DNA of 64,000 nucleotides, from contig JBIOUX010000051.1 in assembly GCA_044867425.1 (NCBI GenBank), positions 1-64,000 of the forward strand, given 5' to 3'. Numbering within the stretch: the stretch's first letter is position 1; each line of letters starts with the position of its first letter. Made by a program: the position numbers and the translations under genes. The notes below the pieces were generated by a model, which searched no databases, was not told the origin of the DNA, and saw only the letters and a list, made by a program, of their open reading frames with translations. Shown here in pieces: positions 8,146 to 16,966 of this stretch. Source of the DNA: CAWBJP01 sp044867425. GTDB taxonomy: Bacteria; Actinomycetota; Acidimicrobiia; IMCC26256; BP-133.

Positions 8146-8406
8146 CTACTCGGCCGCGGGCGGGATGATGTCGACGAGCTTCCGGCCGCGGCGGTTGCCG
8201 AACTTGACCTTGCCCGGCGCGGTGGCGAAGAGCGTGTCATCCCCGCCCCGGCCCACGTTGTGTCCGGGGTGGATCCTGGTGCCGCGCTGGCGGACGATGA
8301 TCGAGCCGGCCGTGACGGCGGTACCGTCGAACACCTTCACGCCGAGGCGCTGGGCGGCCGAGTCGCGGCCGTTGCGGGACGTGCCCGAGCCCTTCTTCTT
8401 CGACAT
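8146..8406 (-). CDS. rpmA: 50S ribosomal protein bL27
   Basis: An 86-residue bL27 with the conserved N-terminus MSKKKGSGTSRNGRDSAAQR and IIVRQRGTRIHPGHNVGRGGD. The flexible N-terminal tail reaches the peptidyl transferase centre in the 50S subunit. No N-terminal extension of the kind cleaved by Prp in Firmicutes is present. It follows rplU by three bases and precedes obgE. Confidence 0.98.
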   Translation of the reverse strand: MSKKKGSGTSRNGRDSAAQRLGVKVFDGTAVTAGSIIVRQRGTRIHPGHNVGRGGDDTLFATAPGKVKFGNRRGRKLVDIIPPAAE

Positions 8407-8409
8407 GTC

Positions 8410-8739
8410 TCAGCCCTCTGCTCTCGGGGACGCCCCGGCCCCCGGGGCGATGCCGACGATCTCGATCGTCGAGTACTTCTGGCGGTGGCCCCAGCGCCGG
8501 CGCTGGTTGGTCTTGTTCTTGTAGGTGAAGCCGTCGATCTTGGGCCCCTTCGACTCCCCCACCACCCGGGCCCGGACCTGGGCTCCGGCCAGCTGCTCGG
8601 GCGTCGACAGCACCGTCTGCCCGTCGACCACCAGGACCGGGTCGAAGAAGATCTCCTCGCCGTCGAGGCGCTCGACGTCAAGGCGCTGGCCCTCGGTCAC
8701 CCGGTACTGCTTGCCGCCTGTCTTCACCACTGCGTACAT
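8410..8739 (-). CDS. rplU: 50S ribosomal protein bL21
   Basis: A 109-residue bL21 with MYAVVKTGGKQYRVTEGQ at the N-terminus and FTYKNKTNQRRRWGHRQKY near residue 75, the strongly conserved rRNA-binding block. The C-terminus is extended by a short Ala/Gly/Pro tail (GIAPGAGASPRAEG). It lies 12 bases after the RNase E/G gene on the same strand and is probably co-transcribed with it and with rpmA-obgE-proB. Confidence 0.98.
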   Translation of the reverse strand: MYAVVKTGGKQYRVTEGQRLDVERLDGEEIFFDPVLVVDGQTVLSTPEQLAGAQVRARVVGESKGPKIDGFTYKNKTNQRRRWGHRQKYSTIEIVGIAPGAGASPRAEG

Positions 8740-8751
8740 GGGCGGAGGAGT

Positions 8752-10704
8752 TTACAGGAGTGAGTGGTCGAGGATGATGCCGCGGCCCTCGCAGTTGGGA
8801 CACGTGGTGGAGAAGGCCTCCACCAGACCCTCCGAGATCCGCTTGCGGGTCATCTCCACCAGGCCCAGCTCGGAGATCTCGAACACCTGGGTGCGGGTCT
8901 TGTCCCGGGCCAGGGCCTCCTTGAACTTGCGCACGACCTCCTCGCGGTTCTTGCGGATCTCCATGTCGATGAAGTCGATCACGATGATCCCGCCGATGTC
9001 CCGCAGGCGGAGCTGACGGGCGACCTCCTCGGCCGCTTCCAGGTTGTTGGCGAAGACGGTCTCCTCCAGGTTGGAGCGGCCCACGTTCTTGGCCGTGTTC
9101 ACGTCGATCACCGTGAGCGCCTCGGTGCGCTCGATGATGATCGACCCCCCGGAGGGCAGCCACACCTTCCGGTCGAGGGCCTTGTGGAGCTGCTCGTGGA
9201 CGTGGAACCGCTCGAAGATGGGCAGCTCCTCGTCGTAGAGCTCCACCCGGTCGGCCAACTCGGGCGTGATGGCCGCGACGTAGCGCAGCACCTCCTCATA
9301 GAGGGCGGGATCGTCGATCACCACCCCCCGGTACTCCTTGTTGAACTCCTCCCGGATGACCCGGATGGCCAGGTCGGGTTCCTGGTGGAGCAGGACCGGG
9401 GGCCGGCTCTTGGCCGCCCGCTTGGAGATGTCGTCCCACTGGGCCATCAGCCGGCGCATGTCCCGGTGCAGCTCGTCGGCGCTGGCGCCCTCGGCCGCGG
9501 TGCGGACGATGAGGCCGGAGTCGGCGGGCTTGATCTCGTCGAGGATCTTGCGCAGCCGCTTGCGCTCGTCGTCGGACAGCCGCTTGGAGATGCCGTAGGT
9601 GCCGGGCTGGCCCGGGATCATGACCACGAAGCGTCCGGCCAGGCTCACCTCCTGGGTGAGGCGGGCCCCCTTCGTGCCGATGGGGTTCTTGGTCACCTGG
9701 ACGACCACCGACTGCCCGTTGCGCAGCAGGCGCTCGATCTTGGGCCGGCGACCCTCGATCTCGGTCTCGTCGAAGACGATGTCGTCCCGGTAGAGCACGC
9801 CGTTCTTGGGCGTGCCGATGTCCACGAAGGCGGCCTCCATGCCCGGCAGCACGTTCTGGACCTTCCCCAGGTAGATGTTGCCGTCGATGGCGGTGGTGGC
9901 GTCGGCCGGGCGGGAGACGTAGTGCTCCACCAGGCTGCGACCCTCGAGCACGGCCACCTGGATGCCCACGCCGGGCTGGACGTGGACGGCCATCATGTAC
10001 CGCCCGGTGGGACGGCCCTTGCGGGTGCGGCCCCGGCGGCGTTCCCGCACCGATTCGTCGAGGTCGTCGACGGAGGGGACGGCGGGCGTTTCGACGGGAG
10101 CGGCACCGCCCCGGCGACGGCCGCCGCGCCGGCGCCGGCGGCGCGACGGTGCCGGCGCGGCCGCCTCCGCGGACTCCTCGGCCTGCTCCTGGGTCGCCGC
10201 TTCCTCCTTCTTGGCCGCACCCCGGCCCCGGCGGCCGGTGGGCGCCGGCGCCGCCGGGCGGGCGGCGGGCCGGCGACCGGACTGGGCCGCCGGCGGACGG
10301 CGACCGGAACCGGCGTCCTCGTCGCCTTCAGGCTCTGCGGGCTCCCGGGCCGGCGCCGGCCGGGACCGGCCCCGGGAACCGGAGGAGCGCGACCCGGGCG
10401 CGGAACCACCGTCGAGCCCGGCGTCGGCTTTGGCCTCCGCCGACAGGTCGTCGGCGGTCAGCGGCCGATCGGAGCCGAGGTCGACCTCAGGGGCGCCATC
10501 GACCGAGGTGCCCGCCCCGCCGCCATTACCGCTGGCGGCGCCGGGACGCCTCCGGTTACGTCCGCCCCGCGAGCCGCGGCGGCGGCGCTTGCGCGGCGGC
10601 TCGCCGCCCTCGACGGGCCGGGGCCCTGTTTGTTCGGCCGGCGCCCGGATGGCAGCCGGCTCTTCGGAGGCGGCTTTGGCCTCCGGAATGCTCTCGTCGG
10701 ACAT
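8752..10704 (-). CDS. rne: Ribonuclease E/G family protein with long basic N-terminal extension
   Basis: A 650-residue Rne/Rng-type endoribonuclease. Residues 1 to about 235 are low complexity, alternating acidic/Ala stretches with Arg/Gly clusters (SRGGRNRRRPG, SRRRRRRGGRRRGG). These are likely RNA-binding or condensate-forming. The S1 domain begins near residue 265 (NIYLGKVQNVLPGMEAAFVDIG). The catalytic domain has VIDVNTAKNVG and VIDFIDMEIRKNREEV, and the zinc-link CPNCEGRG is close to the C-terminus. Actinobacterial RNase E enzymes carry the disordered scaffold at the N-terminus, unlike the C-terminal scaffold of E. coli, and this one fits that layout. It heads the rplU-rpmA-obgE-proB run. 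Confidence 0.93.
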   Translation of the reverse strand: MSDESIPEAKAASEEPAAIRAPAEQTGPRPVEGGEPPRKRRRRGSRGGRNRRRPGAASGNGGGAGTSVDGAPEVDLGSDRPLTADDLSAEAKADAGLDGGSAPGSRSSGSRGRSRPAPAREPAEPEGDEDAGSGRRPPAAQSGRRPAARPAAPAPTGRRGRGAAKKEEAATQEQAEESAEAAAPAPSRRRRRRGGRRRGGAAPVETPAVPSVDDLDESVRERRRGRTRKGRPTGRYMMAVHVQPGVGIQVAVLEGRSLVEHYVSRPADATTAIDGNIYLGKVQNVLPGMEAAFVDIGTPKNGVLYRDDIVFDETEIEGRRPKIERLLRNGQSVVVQVTKNPIGTKGARLTQEVSLAGRFVVMIPGQPGTYGISKRLSDDERKRLRKILDEIKPADSGLIVRTAAEGASADELHRDMRRLMAQWDDISKRAAKSRPPVLLHQEPDLAIRVIREEFNKEYRGVVIDDPALYEEVLRYVAAITPELADRVELYDEELPIFERFHVHEQLHKALDRKVWLPSGGSIIIERTEALTVIDVNTAKNVGRSNLEETVFANNLEAAEEVARQLRLRDIGGIIVIDFIDMEIRKNREEVVRKFKEALARDKTRTQVFEISELGLVEMTRKRISEGLVEAFSTTCPNCEGRGIILDHSLL

Positions 10705-11125
10705 CGAACCCTTTCCTTACGCCGCGCGCTGCAAGAGCGCGCTGGCGCGCGACAACAAACTCGGGAACTCCGGACGCTGGAGAGCGTCCAGTTGCCCGCG
10801 TGGCCAGGTTCCCGTGGGGACTGTCGTGGCGCGCCTTCGAATGAGGGGTGCGCGGTGCACCAGGGGCGTGACGGGGAGCGGCGGCGGAGCGGCGGGACCC
10901 GAGGGCTGCCAGGCGCGCCCGGGCCACCAGAACCACCACCACCAGCGTGGTGATCGGCGCGACGACGGAGCCAGCGGACCGAGGGTGCCCTCGCCGGAAC
11001 TGCAAGCGGCGGCGTACGGGTTCGAGGTCCTCAGTCGGCGGCACAGCGGTTCGCGGCCGGGGAGTTTCCATCACGTTGGAGCCAGTCTAGCCGCCCACGC
11101 CAGCGGCGGCCCCGGGCCCCGGCCA
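10705..11125. other. 421-base spacer between rodA and the RNase E/G gene
   Basis: No confident gene lies here. One minus-strand frame open from an ATG at 11074 runs into the RNase gene (to 10556) and would encode an Arg/Pro-rich protein with a single hydrophobic segment (VVAPITTLVVVVLVARA) around residues 38-54. It overlaps the RNase start by about 150 bases, has no clear ribosome site and has compositional bias typical of chance frames, so I do not call it. The spacer presumably holds the RNase promoter and 5' UTR. Confidence 0.4.
10724..10742 (-). promoter_or_regulatory. Hairpin in the 5' UTR of the RNase E/G gene
   Basis: A 7-bp perfect stem (GCGCGCT with AGCGCGC) closes a 5-nt loop (10731-10735 on the plus strand), 19 bases upstream of the RNase start codon. 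RNase E autoregulates its own message through 5' UTR structures in E. coli. Whether this hairpin does the same here is inference only. Confidence 0.35.
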
Positions 11126-12217
11126 TCAAGGGCACCGCCGGGAGATGTTGGCCACCAGCCCGACGGCGGCCAGACAGGCCACGGTGGCCGAGCCCCCGTA
11201 GCTGACCAGCGGGAGCGGGATCCCGGTGATGGGGGTGAGGCCCATGGTCATCCCCACGTTCTCGAACACCTGGAAACCGACCATGGCCAGCACCCCGGTG
11301 CAGCACAGGGCGGCAAAGGCGTCGGGCGCCCGGGCCGCGGACCGCCAGATGCGCCAGGCCAGCAGGGAGAACAGGCCGAGCAGGCTGACCCCGCCGAGCA
11401 GGCCCAACTCCTCCCCCACCACGGTGAACACGAAATCCGTGTGGGCCTCGGGGACGTAGTCGAGCGCCGTCTGGCTGCCGGCGAAGAGCCCGGCCCCGGC
11501 CACGCCGCCCGAGCCGATGGCGATCTTGGCCTGTTGCAGATTCCACGAGGCCCCGCGAGGGTCGGAGGACTGGTGGAGGAAGCCGGTCAGGCGTTCCACC
11601 TGGTACGGCTCCAGCACCCCGGCCCGCAGACCACCCAGCGCCCCGAGGAGACCGACCAGCCCGAGGACCGCCAGCTGGCGGGTGGGAGCGCCGGCGGTGA
11701 CGACGACGCCGGCCGTGACCACAACCAGCACGATGGCCGTCCCCAGGTCGGGCTGGAGGAGGGTGAGTCCCACCGTCGGGGCGGCCAGGAGCAGGGCGCC
11801 GAGGAGCCGTCCCCCGCCCAAGCGGCCCGGGGCCCGGGCCCCGTGGGCGGCGAGGACGGCGATGAGGACGGGTTTGGCCAGCTCGGCCGGCTGGAGCCGG
11901 ACGGGGCCGAGGTCGAACCAGGCCTGGGTGCCGTTGGCGCTGGCCCCCAAGGGCGAGAGGACGGCCACCAGCCCGGCGAGGACGAGCCCGTAGGCCAGCG
12001 GCACCACCCGCCGCAGCCGCTCCAGGTCCACCGCCATGGCCGCCACCATGGCCAGGGTGCCCAGTGCCACCCACGCCAGCTGGCGGACGGCATAGGCGGT
12101 CGCCCCTCCCGGTCCGTAACGGGTGGCCGAGGCCACCACCACGACGCCGAGGCAGGCGATGGCCAGCGCCGCGCCCACCAGGACCGTGTCGACCGGTGCC
12201 CGCCTGCGGGTCGTCAC
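11126..12217 (-). CDS. rodA: RodA, SEDS peptidoglycan polymerase
   Basis: A 363-residue multi-pass membrane protein of the SEDS family, with GTQAWFDLGPVRLQPAELAKP, LLQPDLGTAIVL, YVPEAHTDFVFTVVGEELG and the C-terminal GIPLPLVSYGGSATVA. The PEAHTDFVF and GEELG blocks distinguish RodA/FtsW glycosyltransferases. Because it sits in the mre cluster next to a class B PBP, RodA is the better call than FtsW. The start is GTG at 12217. It is the last gene of the mreB-mreC-mreD-mrdA-rodA run. Confidence 0.95.
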   Translation of the reverse strand: MTTRRRAPVDTVLVGAALAIACLGVVVVASATRYGPGGATAYAVRQLAWVALGTLAMVAAMAVDLERLRRVVPLAYGLVLAGLVAVLSPLGASANGTQAWFDLGPVRLQPAELAKPVLIAVLAAHGARAPGRLGGGRLLGALLLAAPTVGLTLLQPDLGTAIVLVVVTAGVVVTAGAPTRQLAVLGLVGLLGALGGLRAGVLEPYQVERLTGFLHQSSDPRGASWNLQQAKIAIGSGGVAGAGLFAGSQTALDYVPEAHTDFVFTVVGEELGLLGGVSLLGLFSLLAWRIWRSAARAPDAFAALCCTGVLAMVGFQVFENVGMTMGLTPITGIPLPLVSYGGSATVACLAAVGLVANISRRCP

Positions 12218-12236
12218 CAGAACTGCCTGCGGGTCA

Positions 12237-13961
12237 TCACCGGAAGAGGGCCTCGATCACGCGTCGGACCACGGGGGCGGCCACGGCCGAACCGAAGCCG
12301 CCCTCTTCGACGACGGCGACCACGGACACGCAGCGCTCGCCGGCCCGGGCCACGCCGGCGAACAGGGACGTGTCGGAGCGCCCCACCCGCTGAGCGGTCC
12401 CGGTTTTGCCCCAGACCTCCAGACCGGGAATCGAGAACGCCTCGAAGGCACGGGCAGCCGTCCCCTCCGGGGACACCACCGCCGCCCGCAGGCCGGCCAG
12501 CACCGGCGCCTGCTGGCCCGGACCCAACGCCTCCCCGGACGGTCCGCCCGGAGACCGGCTTCGCCCCCCGTCACCACCGGCGCCGGCGGTGACGTGGGGC
12601 CGGGGCCGGGGGCCGCCGTTGGCCAGGGCGGCATAGGCCACCGCCAACTGCAGCGGCGTGACCTCCAGTTCCCCCTGCCCGATGGCCAGGTTCACGCTGT
12701 CCCCGGGATACCACCGGGGGTCGGGGAACAGGCCTTGTTGGCGCGCGGCCCGCTTCCAGTCCGGCCCGGGGACGCGCCCGGCGGCTTCCGGGCCGATGTC
12801 GATGCCGGTCACGGCACCCAGGCCGAGACCGCGGGCCGCGGCCTGGATGGGCCCGTCGCCGTCCTGGCGGTGGAGCCGCTGGCCCAGGGCGTAGAAGTAC
12901 ACGTCGCTGGACACGGCCAGGGCCCGGGCCAGGTCGACCCGCCCGTAGGACCGCCCCTGGGCGTTGCGGAAGACCCGCCCGCCGACCTGGTAGGAGCCAC
13001 GGTCCTGGACCACGGTGGCCGGTGTCACCGCCCCGGCCGCCAACCCGGCCAAGGCGGTCACGGGCTTGAAGGTGGAGCCCGGGGCGTAGAGGCCCTGGAG
13101 CGCCCGGTTCACCAGCGGAGAGTGGTCGCCGGCCAGCGGGGGGGTGCCCGGGTCGAATCCGGGCGCCGAAGCCAGAGCGAGCACGTCGCCGGTTGCGCAC
13201 TCGAGGGCCACCACCGCTCCGCCGGGGGCGGCGTGGAGGGGGCGGGCGGCCGCCATCCCCTCGGCCAGGGCGGCTTCGGCCGCCATCTGGGCGTCCACGT
13301 CGACGGTCAGGCGCACGTCCCGGCCCGGGGTGGGCGGGAGGCGGTCGAGGCGCCCCACGACCCGGCCCCGGCTGTCGACCTCCACCCGGTCGGCTCCGGG
13401 CCGGCCGGCCAAGGTGGCGTCGTGGAGGGCCTCCACGCCGCTCGTCCCGCCGTTCTCTCCCACGGTGCCGAGCAGGTGGGCGGCCAGCGCGCCGTAGGGG
13501 TGCTGGCGCCAGGGATGGGATTCGATCTCGACTCCGGCGAAGCGCTCGGGCCACTCCCGGAGGGCGAGGACGACCTCCGGTCCGGCGTCCTCGGCCAGCG
13601 GGATGGGGGCCACGGCGGAGATGCGCCGGTTGGCCAGGGCCCGGGCCAGGTCGCCCTGGCTGCGGCCCAGGAGCGGGGCCAGGCGCCGGAGCAGGGCGGG
13701 GCGCCGGGCCTCCGGCGCCGTGCGGGACAGCGCCACCCGGTAGGCAGCCCGGCTGCCGGCCAGCACCGTGCCGTTCCGGTCCAGGATCCGGCCCCGGGGC
13801 GCCTCGACCACCAGGGATCGCACCCGGTTGTCGGCCGCCCGGGCGGCCAGCGCCGGTCGCTCGGCCACCTGGAGGTGGACGAGCCGGGCGAGGAGGGAGA
13901 GGAAGGCCAGGGCACAGATAACTCCGGTCAGCGCGGTCCGGGGCGGGCGGCTCCGGGTCAT
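12237..13961 (-). CDS. mrdA: Penicillin-binding protein 2 (elongasome transpeptidase)
   Basis: A 574-residue class B PBP. After a cytoplasmic tail and one membrane helix (residues about 9-28), the pedestal contains RGRILDRNGTVLA. The transpeptidase domain shows the SxxK motif (GSTFKPV), the SxN-type SSD (AVSSDVYFYALGQ) and KTGTAQ. It cross-links the glycan strands polymerised by RodA in lateral wall growth. The ATG overlaps the mreD stop (ATGA). It is a little shorter than E. coli PBP2, with a short C-terminus after KTGT. Confidence 0.95.
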   Translation of the reverse strand: MTRSRPPRTALTGVICALAFLSLLARLVHLQVAERPALAARAADNRVRSLVVEAPRGRILDRNGTVLAGSRAAYRVALSRTAPEARRPALLRRLAPLLGRSQGDLARALANRRISAVAPIPLAEDAGPEVVLALREWPERFAGVEIESHPWRQHPYGALAAHLLGTVGENGGTSGVEALHDATLAGRPGADRVEVDSRGRVVGRLDRLPPTPGRDVRLTVDVDAQMAAEAALAEGMAAARPLHAAPGGAVVALECATGDVLALASAPGFDPGTPPLAGDHSPLVNRALQGLYAPGSTFKPVTALAGLAAGAVTPATVVQDRGSYQVGGRVFRNAQGRSYGRVDLARALAVSSDVYFYALGQRLHRQDGDGPIQAAARGLGLGAVTGIDIGPEAAGRVPGPDWKRAARQQGLFPDPRWYPGDSVNLAIGQGELEVTPLQLAVAYAALANGGPRPRPHVTAGAGGDGGRSRSPGGPSGEALGPGQQAPVLAGLRAAVVSPEGTAARAFEAFSIPGLEVWGKTGTAQRVGRSDTSLFAGVARAGERCVSVVAVVEEGGFGSAVAAPVVRRVIEALFR

Positions 13962-14578
13962 GCCGGACGGCCCGCGGTCAGGCCGCTGACGCCGCGACGG
14001 CCCGTCCCCACCAGGCGGCGCAACGCCCCGAACAGCGGGGGCGACAGGGCGCCGGCGGTCAGCGAAGCCCGAACCAGCAGCTCGACACCGGTCGAAGACG
14101 GCGCCGGCGCAACGCCGAAGGCGGCGGCGCCGAACATCACGAGGGCTCCGGCCAGCAGGGCGCTCAGGGTGGCGCGGGGAGCGGCCAGCAGTGCCCGCCG
14201 CGGGGGTGGGAAGGCGGCGCCGGCCCGGGCCACCGCGGTGAAGGCGGCGGCGGAGAGCCCGAACGGCGTGATGAGGAACAGATCGGCAGCCAGCCCGGCG
14301 GCGAAGCCGAACGCCACCGCGCCGCGCCCGGGGACCGTCGCTGCCACTGCGGCGGTGGCCAGGAGGAGCAGGTCCGGGGCCGCCCCCGGGGGCGCCAGGT
14401 GGCGGGCGACGACGGCTTGGGCGAGCACCGCGGCGAGCAGCACGAAGGCCAGTCGCCCAACCGGTGCCCGGGCCCCGGCGACCCGCGGGTGGGTGAAGCG
14501 TGCTCCCGCCAGGACCTCCACCGTCCTCCCCGAAGCACAGTTCCCGATTCGCGGAAACGGAGGCGCGGCGTCGGTCAC
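13958..14578 (-). CDS. mreD: Rod shape-determining protein MreD
   Basis: A 206-residue polytopic membrane protein with Ala/Leu/Gly-rich helices and the MreD-like region GFAAGLAADLFLITPFGLSAAAF. The N-terminal 40 residues are soluble and longer than in E. coli MreD. The GTG start overlaps the mreC stop (GTGA), and its own stop overlaps the mrdA start (ATGA). MreD is the least conserved elongasome member, so gene order carries much of the assignment. Confidence 0.85.
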   Translation of the reverse strand: MTDAAPPFPRIGNCASGRTVEVLAGARFTHPRVAGARAPVGRLAFVLLAAVLAQAVVARHLAPPGAAPDLLLLATAAVAATVPGRGAVAFGFAAGLAADLFLITPFGLSAAAFTAVARAGAAFPPPRRALLAAPRATLSALLAGALVMFGAAAFGVAPAPSSTGVELLVRASLTAGALSPPLFGALRRLVGTGRRGVSGLTAGRPA

Positions 14579-15387
14579 GGAACCGGCCGCCAGACCAGGA
14601 CCTGGACCACCTCGAGGCGGTTGAGGGCCGAGACCGGCTCCACCGTTCGCCCACCCCGACGCACCTGGCCGACGGGCAGCGCCGGCGGGAAGCGCCCGTG
14701 GTCCAGACCGGCGGTCACCACCAGCGTGCCGTCCGCCGTCCTGGTCTCCGGGTCGAGGAGCTCCAGACGCAGGCTTCGGCCTGACCCCCGGGCCACACCC
14801 ACCACGCCGCTGTCGGCCAGGCGCACGCCCACCGCCGAGGCCGGGTCGACTACCGGCAGCACCTCCGCCCGGCCCCGCGACGCCGAGACCACCCGTCCCA
14901 CCAGCGCACCGCCCGCCACCACCGGCATCCCGGACAGGACACCGGCATCGGTGCCGCGATCGATCAGCAGGGCTGATCCCGGCCCGCCCGCCTGCAGGGC
15001 CACCACCCGGGCGGGGATGCGGGGGAGGCCGCCCGGCGCCGGCAGCCCCGTCAGTGAGGCCAGCTGGGCGTTGTCGCGGGCGAGGGCATCGGCCGACACC
15101 GCCCGGCTCCGCTCCCCGGACATGGCCTGGCGGAGACCGGCGTTCTCCCGGGTCAGGTCGTCAGCCCGCCCCAGGGCGGTGGCCACCGCCGCCACGGGCC
15201 GGGTGGCGGCCGCCTCCAGCCGGCCGAGGCCGCCCCGGACGGCAGCCCGCAGCCCGTCCACCGCCGGTCCGGTGGCCCCGGCGTGGTCGGCGGCGGCCAG
15301 GGTGAGCGACACGGCCATGAGCAGCGAGGCGGCGCGGCCTCCGGCCCTGCCCGGGGTCCGGGGTGTCCCCGAAAACGCCATCGTCAT
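14575..15387 (-). CDS. mreC: Rod shape-determining protein MreC
   Basis: A 270-residue MreC. It has a short cytoplasmic N-terminus, a hydrophobic segment (ASLLMAVSLTLAAADHA), a coiled-coil around residues 70-110 (LTRENAGLRQAM, ALARDNAQLASLTG) and the periplasmic beta domain (ALLIDRGTDAGVLSGMPVVAGGALVGRV). The start at 15387 was chosen because its ATG overlaps the mreB stop (ATGA). The family bridges MreB/MreD to PBP2-RodA. Confidence 0.92.
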   Translation of the reverse strand: MTMAFSGTPRTPGRAGGRAASLLMAVSLTLAAADHAGATGPAVDGLRAAVRGGLGRLEAAATRPVAAVATALGRADDLTRENAGLRQAMSGERSRAVSADALARDNAQLASLTGLPAPGGLPRIPARVVALQAGGPGSALLIDRGTDAGVLSGMPVVAGGALVGRVVSASRGRAEVLPVVDPASAVGVRLADSGVVGVARGSGRSLRLELLDPETRTADGTLVVTAGLDHGRFPPALPVGQVRRGGRTVEPVSALNRLEVVQVLVWRPVP

Positions 15388-16397
15388 GCCGAGCGGGCGC
15401 CGACGAACACGCCGGAGCACTCGTCGAGTCGCTCGAGGCAATGGCCGGCGCCGCGGGCCACGGCGTGGAGGGGATTGCCGGAGATGACCACGGGCATCCC
15501 GGTCTCGTCGGCCAGACGCTGGTCGAGGCCGGGCAGGAGGGCACCGCCGCCGGTGAGGGAGATGCCCCGCTGGAGGATGTCGGCGGCCAGATCGGGCGGG
15601 GTCCGGTCGAGCGTGACCTTCACGGCGTCGACCACCGCGGCCACCGGTTCCTCCAGCGCCTCCCGGATCTCCTCCGTGGTGGTCACCACTTCTCGGGGCA
15701 GGCCGCTGACCAGATCCCGCCCCGTGACCTCGGCGGCGCCCTCCTCCGGCGGCGGGTAGGCATTGCCGAGCAGCAGTTTGACCTCCTCGGAGGTGCGCTC
15801 CCCGAGGATCAGGCCGTGGTGCTTCTTCACCCAGCCGACGATGGCCTCGTCGAAGTCGACGCCACCCAGCCGCAGCGACTGGCTGGCCACGATGCCCCCC
15901 AGTGACACCACCGCCACCTCGGTGCGCCCGCCGCCGACGACGACCACCATGCTGCCGGCGGCTTCATGGACGGGCAGGCCGACCCCGATGGCGGCCGCCA
16001 TCGGCTCCTCCACCAGGTGGACCGGCCGGCGGGCGCCGGCCGACTCGGCCGCCTCCTGGACCGCCCGCTGCTCCACCACGGTGATGCCCGAGGGCACGCA
16101 CACCAGCATGCGGGGCCGGCTGAACCGGCTCGGGCTGACCTGTTCCACGAAGTGACGCAGCATCCGCTCGCACACGTCCAGATCGGCGATCACCCCGGCC
16201 TGGAGAGGACCCACCACCTCGATGTGGGCCGGTGTCCGCCCGTGCATCCGCTTGGCTTCGCTGCCTACTGCCAAGGCTCGCCGGTCGGCGGCGGCCACCG
16301 CCACCAGCGACGGCTCCTCCAGGACGATGCCCCGGCCCCGGACGTAGATCGTCGTCGTCGCCGTCCCCAGATCGACGGCCAGGTCGCGCCCACCCAA
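15384..16397 (-). CDS. mreB: MreB-family actin homologue with an altered phosphate-2 motif
   Basis: A 337-residue MreB with the phosphate-1 loop AVDLGTATTT, GVIADLDVCERMLRHF, VEEPMAAAIGVG and the adenosine motif SLTGGGALLPGL. The phosphate-2 motif, normally DIGGGTTE, reads VVGGGRTEVAVVSLGG here, so the conserved metal-binding Asp (about residue 154) is Val. The start is uncertain: TTG at 16397, or an in-frame CTG at 16415 with a GGAGG about 5 bases before it. It is the first gene of the shape operon, upstream of and overlapping mreC. Confidence 0.92.
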   Translation of the reverse strand: MGGRDLAVDLGTATTTIYVRGRGIVLEEPSLVAVAAADRRALAVGSEAKRMHGRTPAHIEVVGPLQAGVIADLDVCERMLRHFVEQVSPSRFSRPRMLVCVPSGITVVEQRAVQEAAESAGARRPVHLVEEPMAAAIGVGLPVHEAAGSMVVVVGGGRTEVAVVSLGGIVASQSLRLGGVDFDEAIVGWVKKHHGLILGERTSEEVKLLLGNAYPPPEEGAAEVTGRDLVSGLPREVVTTTEEIREALEEPVAAVVDAVKVTLDRTPPDLAADILQRGISLTGGGALLPGLDQRLADETGMPVVISGNPLHAVARGAGHCLERLDECSGVFVGARSA

Positions 16398-16467
16398 TGC
16401 TCGCGTCTTGATCAGCCCGCCCTCCGCCCGGTGGCCGGCACCCGAATGACAGAGCTGAGATTACACG

Positions 16468-16480
16468 CTTGAAATTCAAG
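16468..16480. promoter_or_regulatory. Palindrome in the AT-rich mreB upstream region
   Basis: CTTGAAATTCAAG is a perfect 6+1+6 inverted repeat inside one of the few AT-rich patches of the mre region, 70 bases before mreB. On the minus strand it overlaps a weak promoter-like pair (TTGCAC, 16-nt spacer, TAATCT). It could be an operator for the shape operon. Confidence 0.35.
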
Positions 16481-16529
16481 TGCAAGGAGCCGCCCTGCGG
16501 GCGGCCCTGTCCTTGCCGTTCCGGCGGGG

Positions 16530-16955
16530 CTATTGCCTCGCTGCGCTCGGCGCCTCGCCGAAGAAGAGCGCGATCTCCCGGACGGCCGACTCCGGCGAGT
16601 CCGAGCCGTGGACCAGGTTCTCCGTCAGCTCCACGGCCAAGTCTCCCCGGATGGTGCCCTGGGCCGCCTGGCGGGGATTGGTCGCCCCCATGAGGCTGCG
16701 GACCACGGCCGGGGCCTCAGGGCCCTCCACGATCATGGCCACCACCGGGCCCCGGGTGATGAAGGTCACCAGGTCCTTGTAGAAGGGCTTGTCGAGGTGC
16801 TCGGCGTAGTGGCGGCTGGCCAGGTCCTCGTCGATGGTCAGCATCCGCATCTCGGCGAGACGCAGGCCCTTGCGCTCGAAGCGGGAGATGATCTCCCCCA
16901 CCAGGCGACGTTCCACCGCGTCGGGCTTGCAGAGAACGAGGGTGCGATCAGTCAT
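16530..16955 (-). CDS. ndk: Nucleoside diphosphate kinase
   Basis: A 141-residue NDK that transfers phosphate from NTPs to NDPs through a phospho-histidine. It shows TLVLCKPDAVERRLVGEIISRFE, the Kpn-loop region, and the active-site block NLVHGSDSPESAVREIALFF with the catalytic His near residue 117. The length is normal. It lies 11 bases downstream of folC on the same strand. Confidence 0.97.
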   Translation of the reverse strand: MTDRTLVLCKPDAVERRLVGEIISRFERKGLRLAEMRMLTIDEDLASRHYAEHLDKPFYKDLVTFITRGPVVAMIVEGPEAPAVVRSLMGATNPRQAAQGTIRGDLAVELTENLVHGSDSPESAVREIALFFGEAPSAARQ

Positions 16956-16966
16956 GGCTCACGACC

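Noticed and set aside
10556..11074. Minus-strand frame of 172 codons upstream of the RNase E/G gene
   Set aside because: It overlaps the RNase start, lacks a ribosome site and has Arg/Pro-rich chance-like composition apart from one hydrophobic run.
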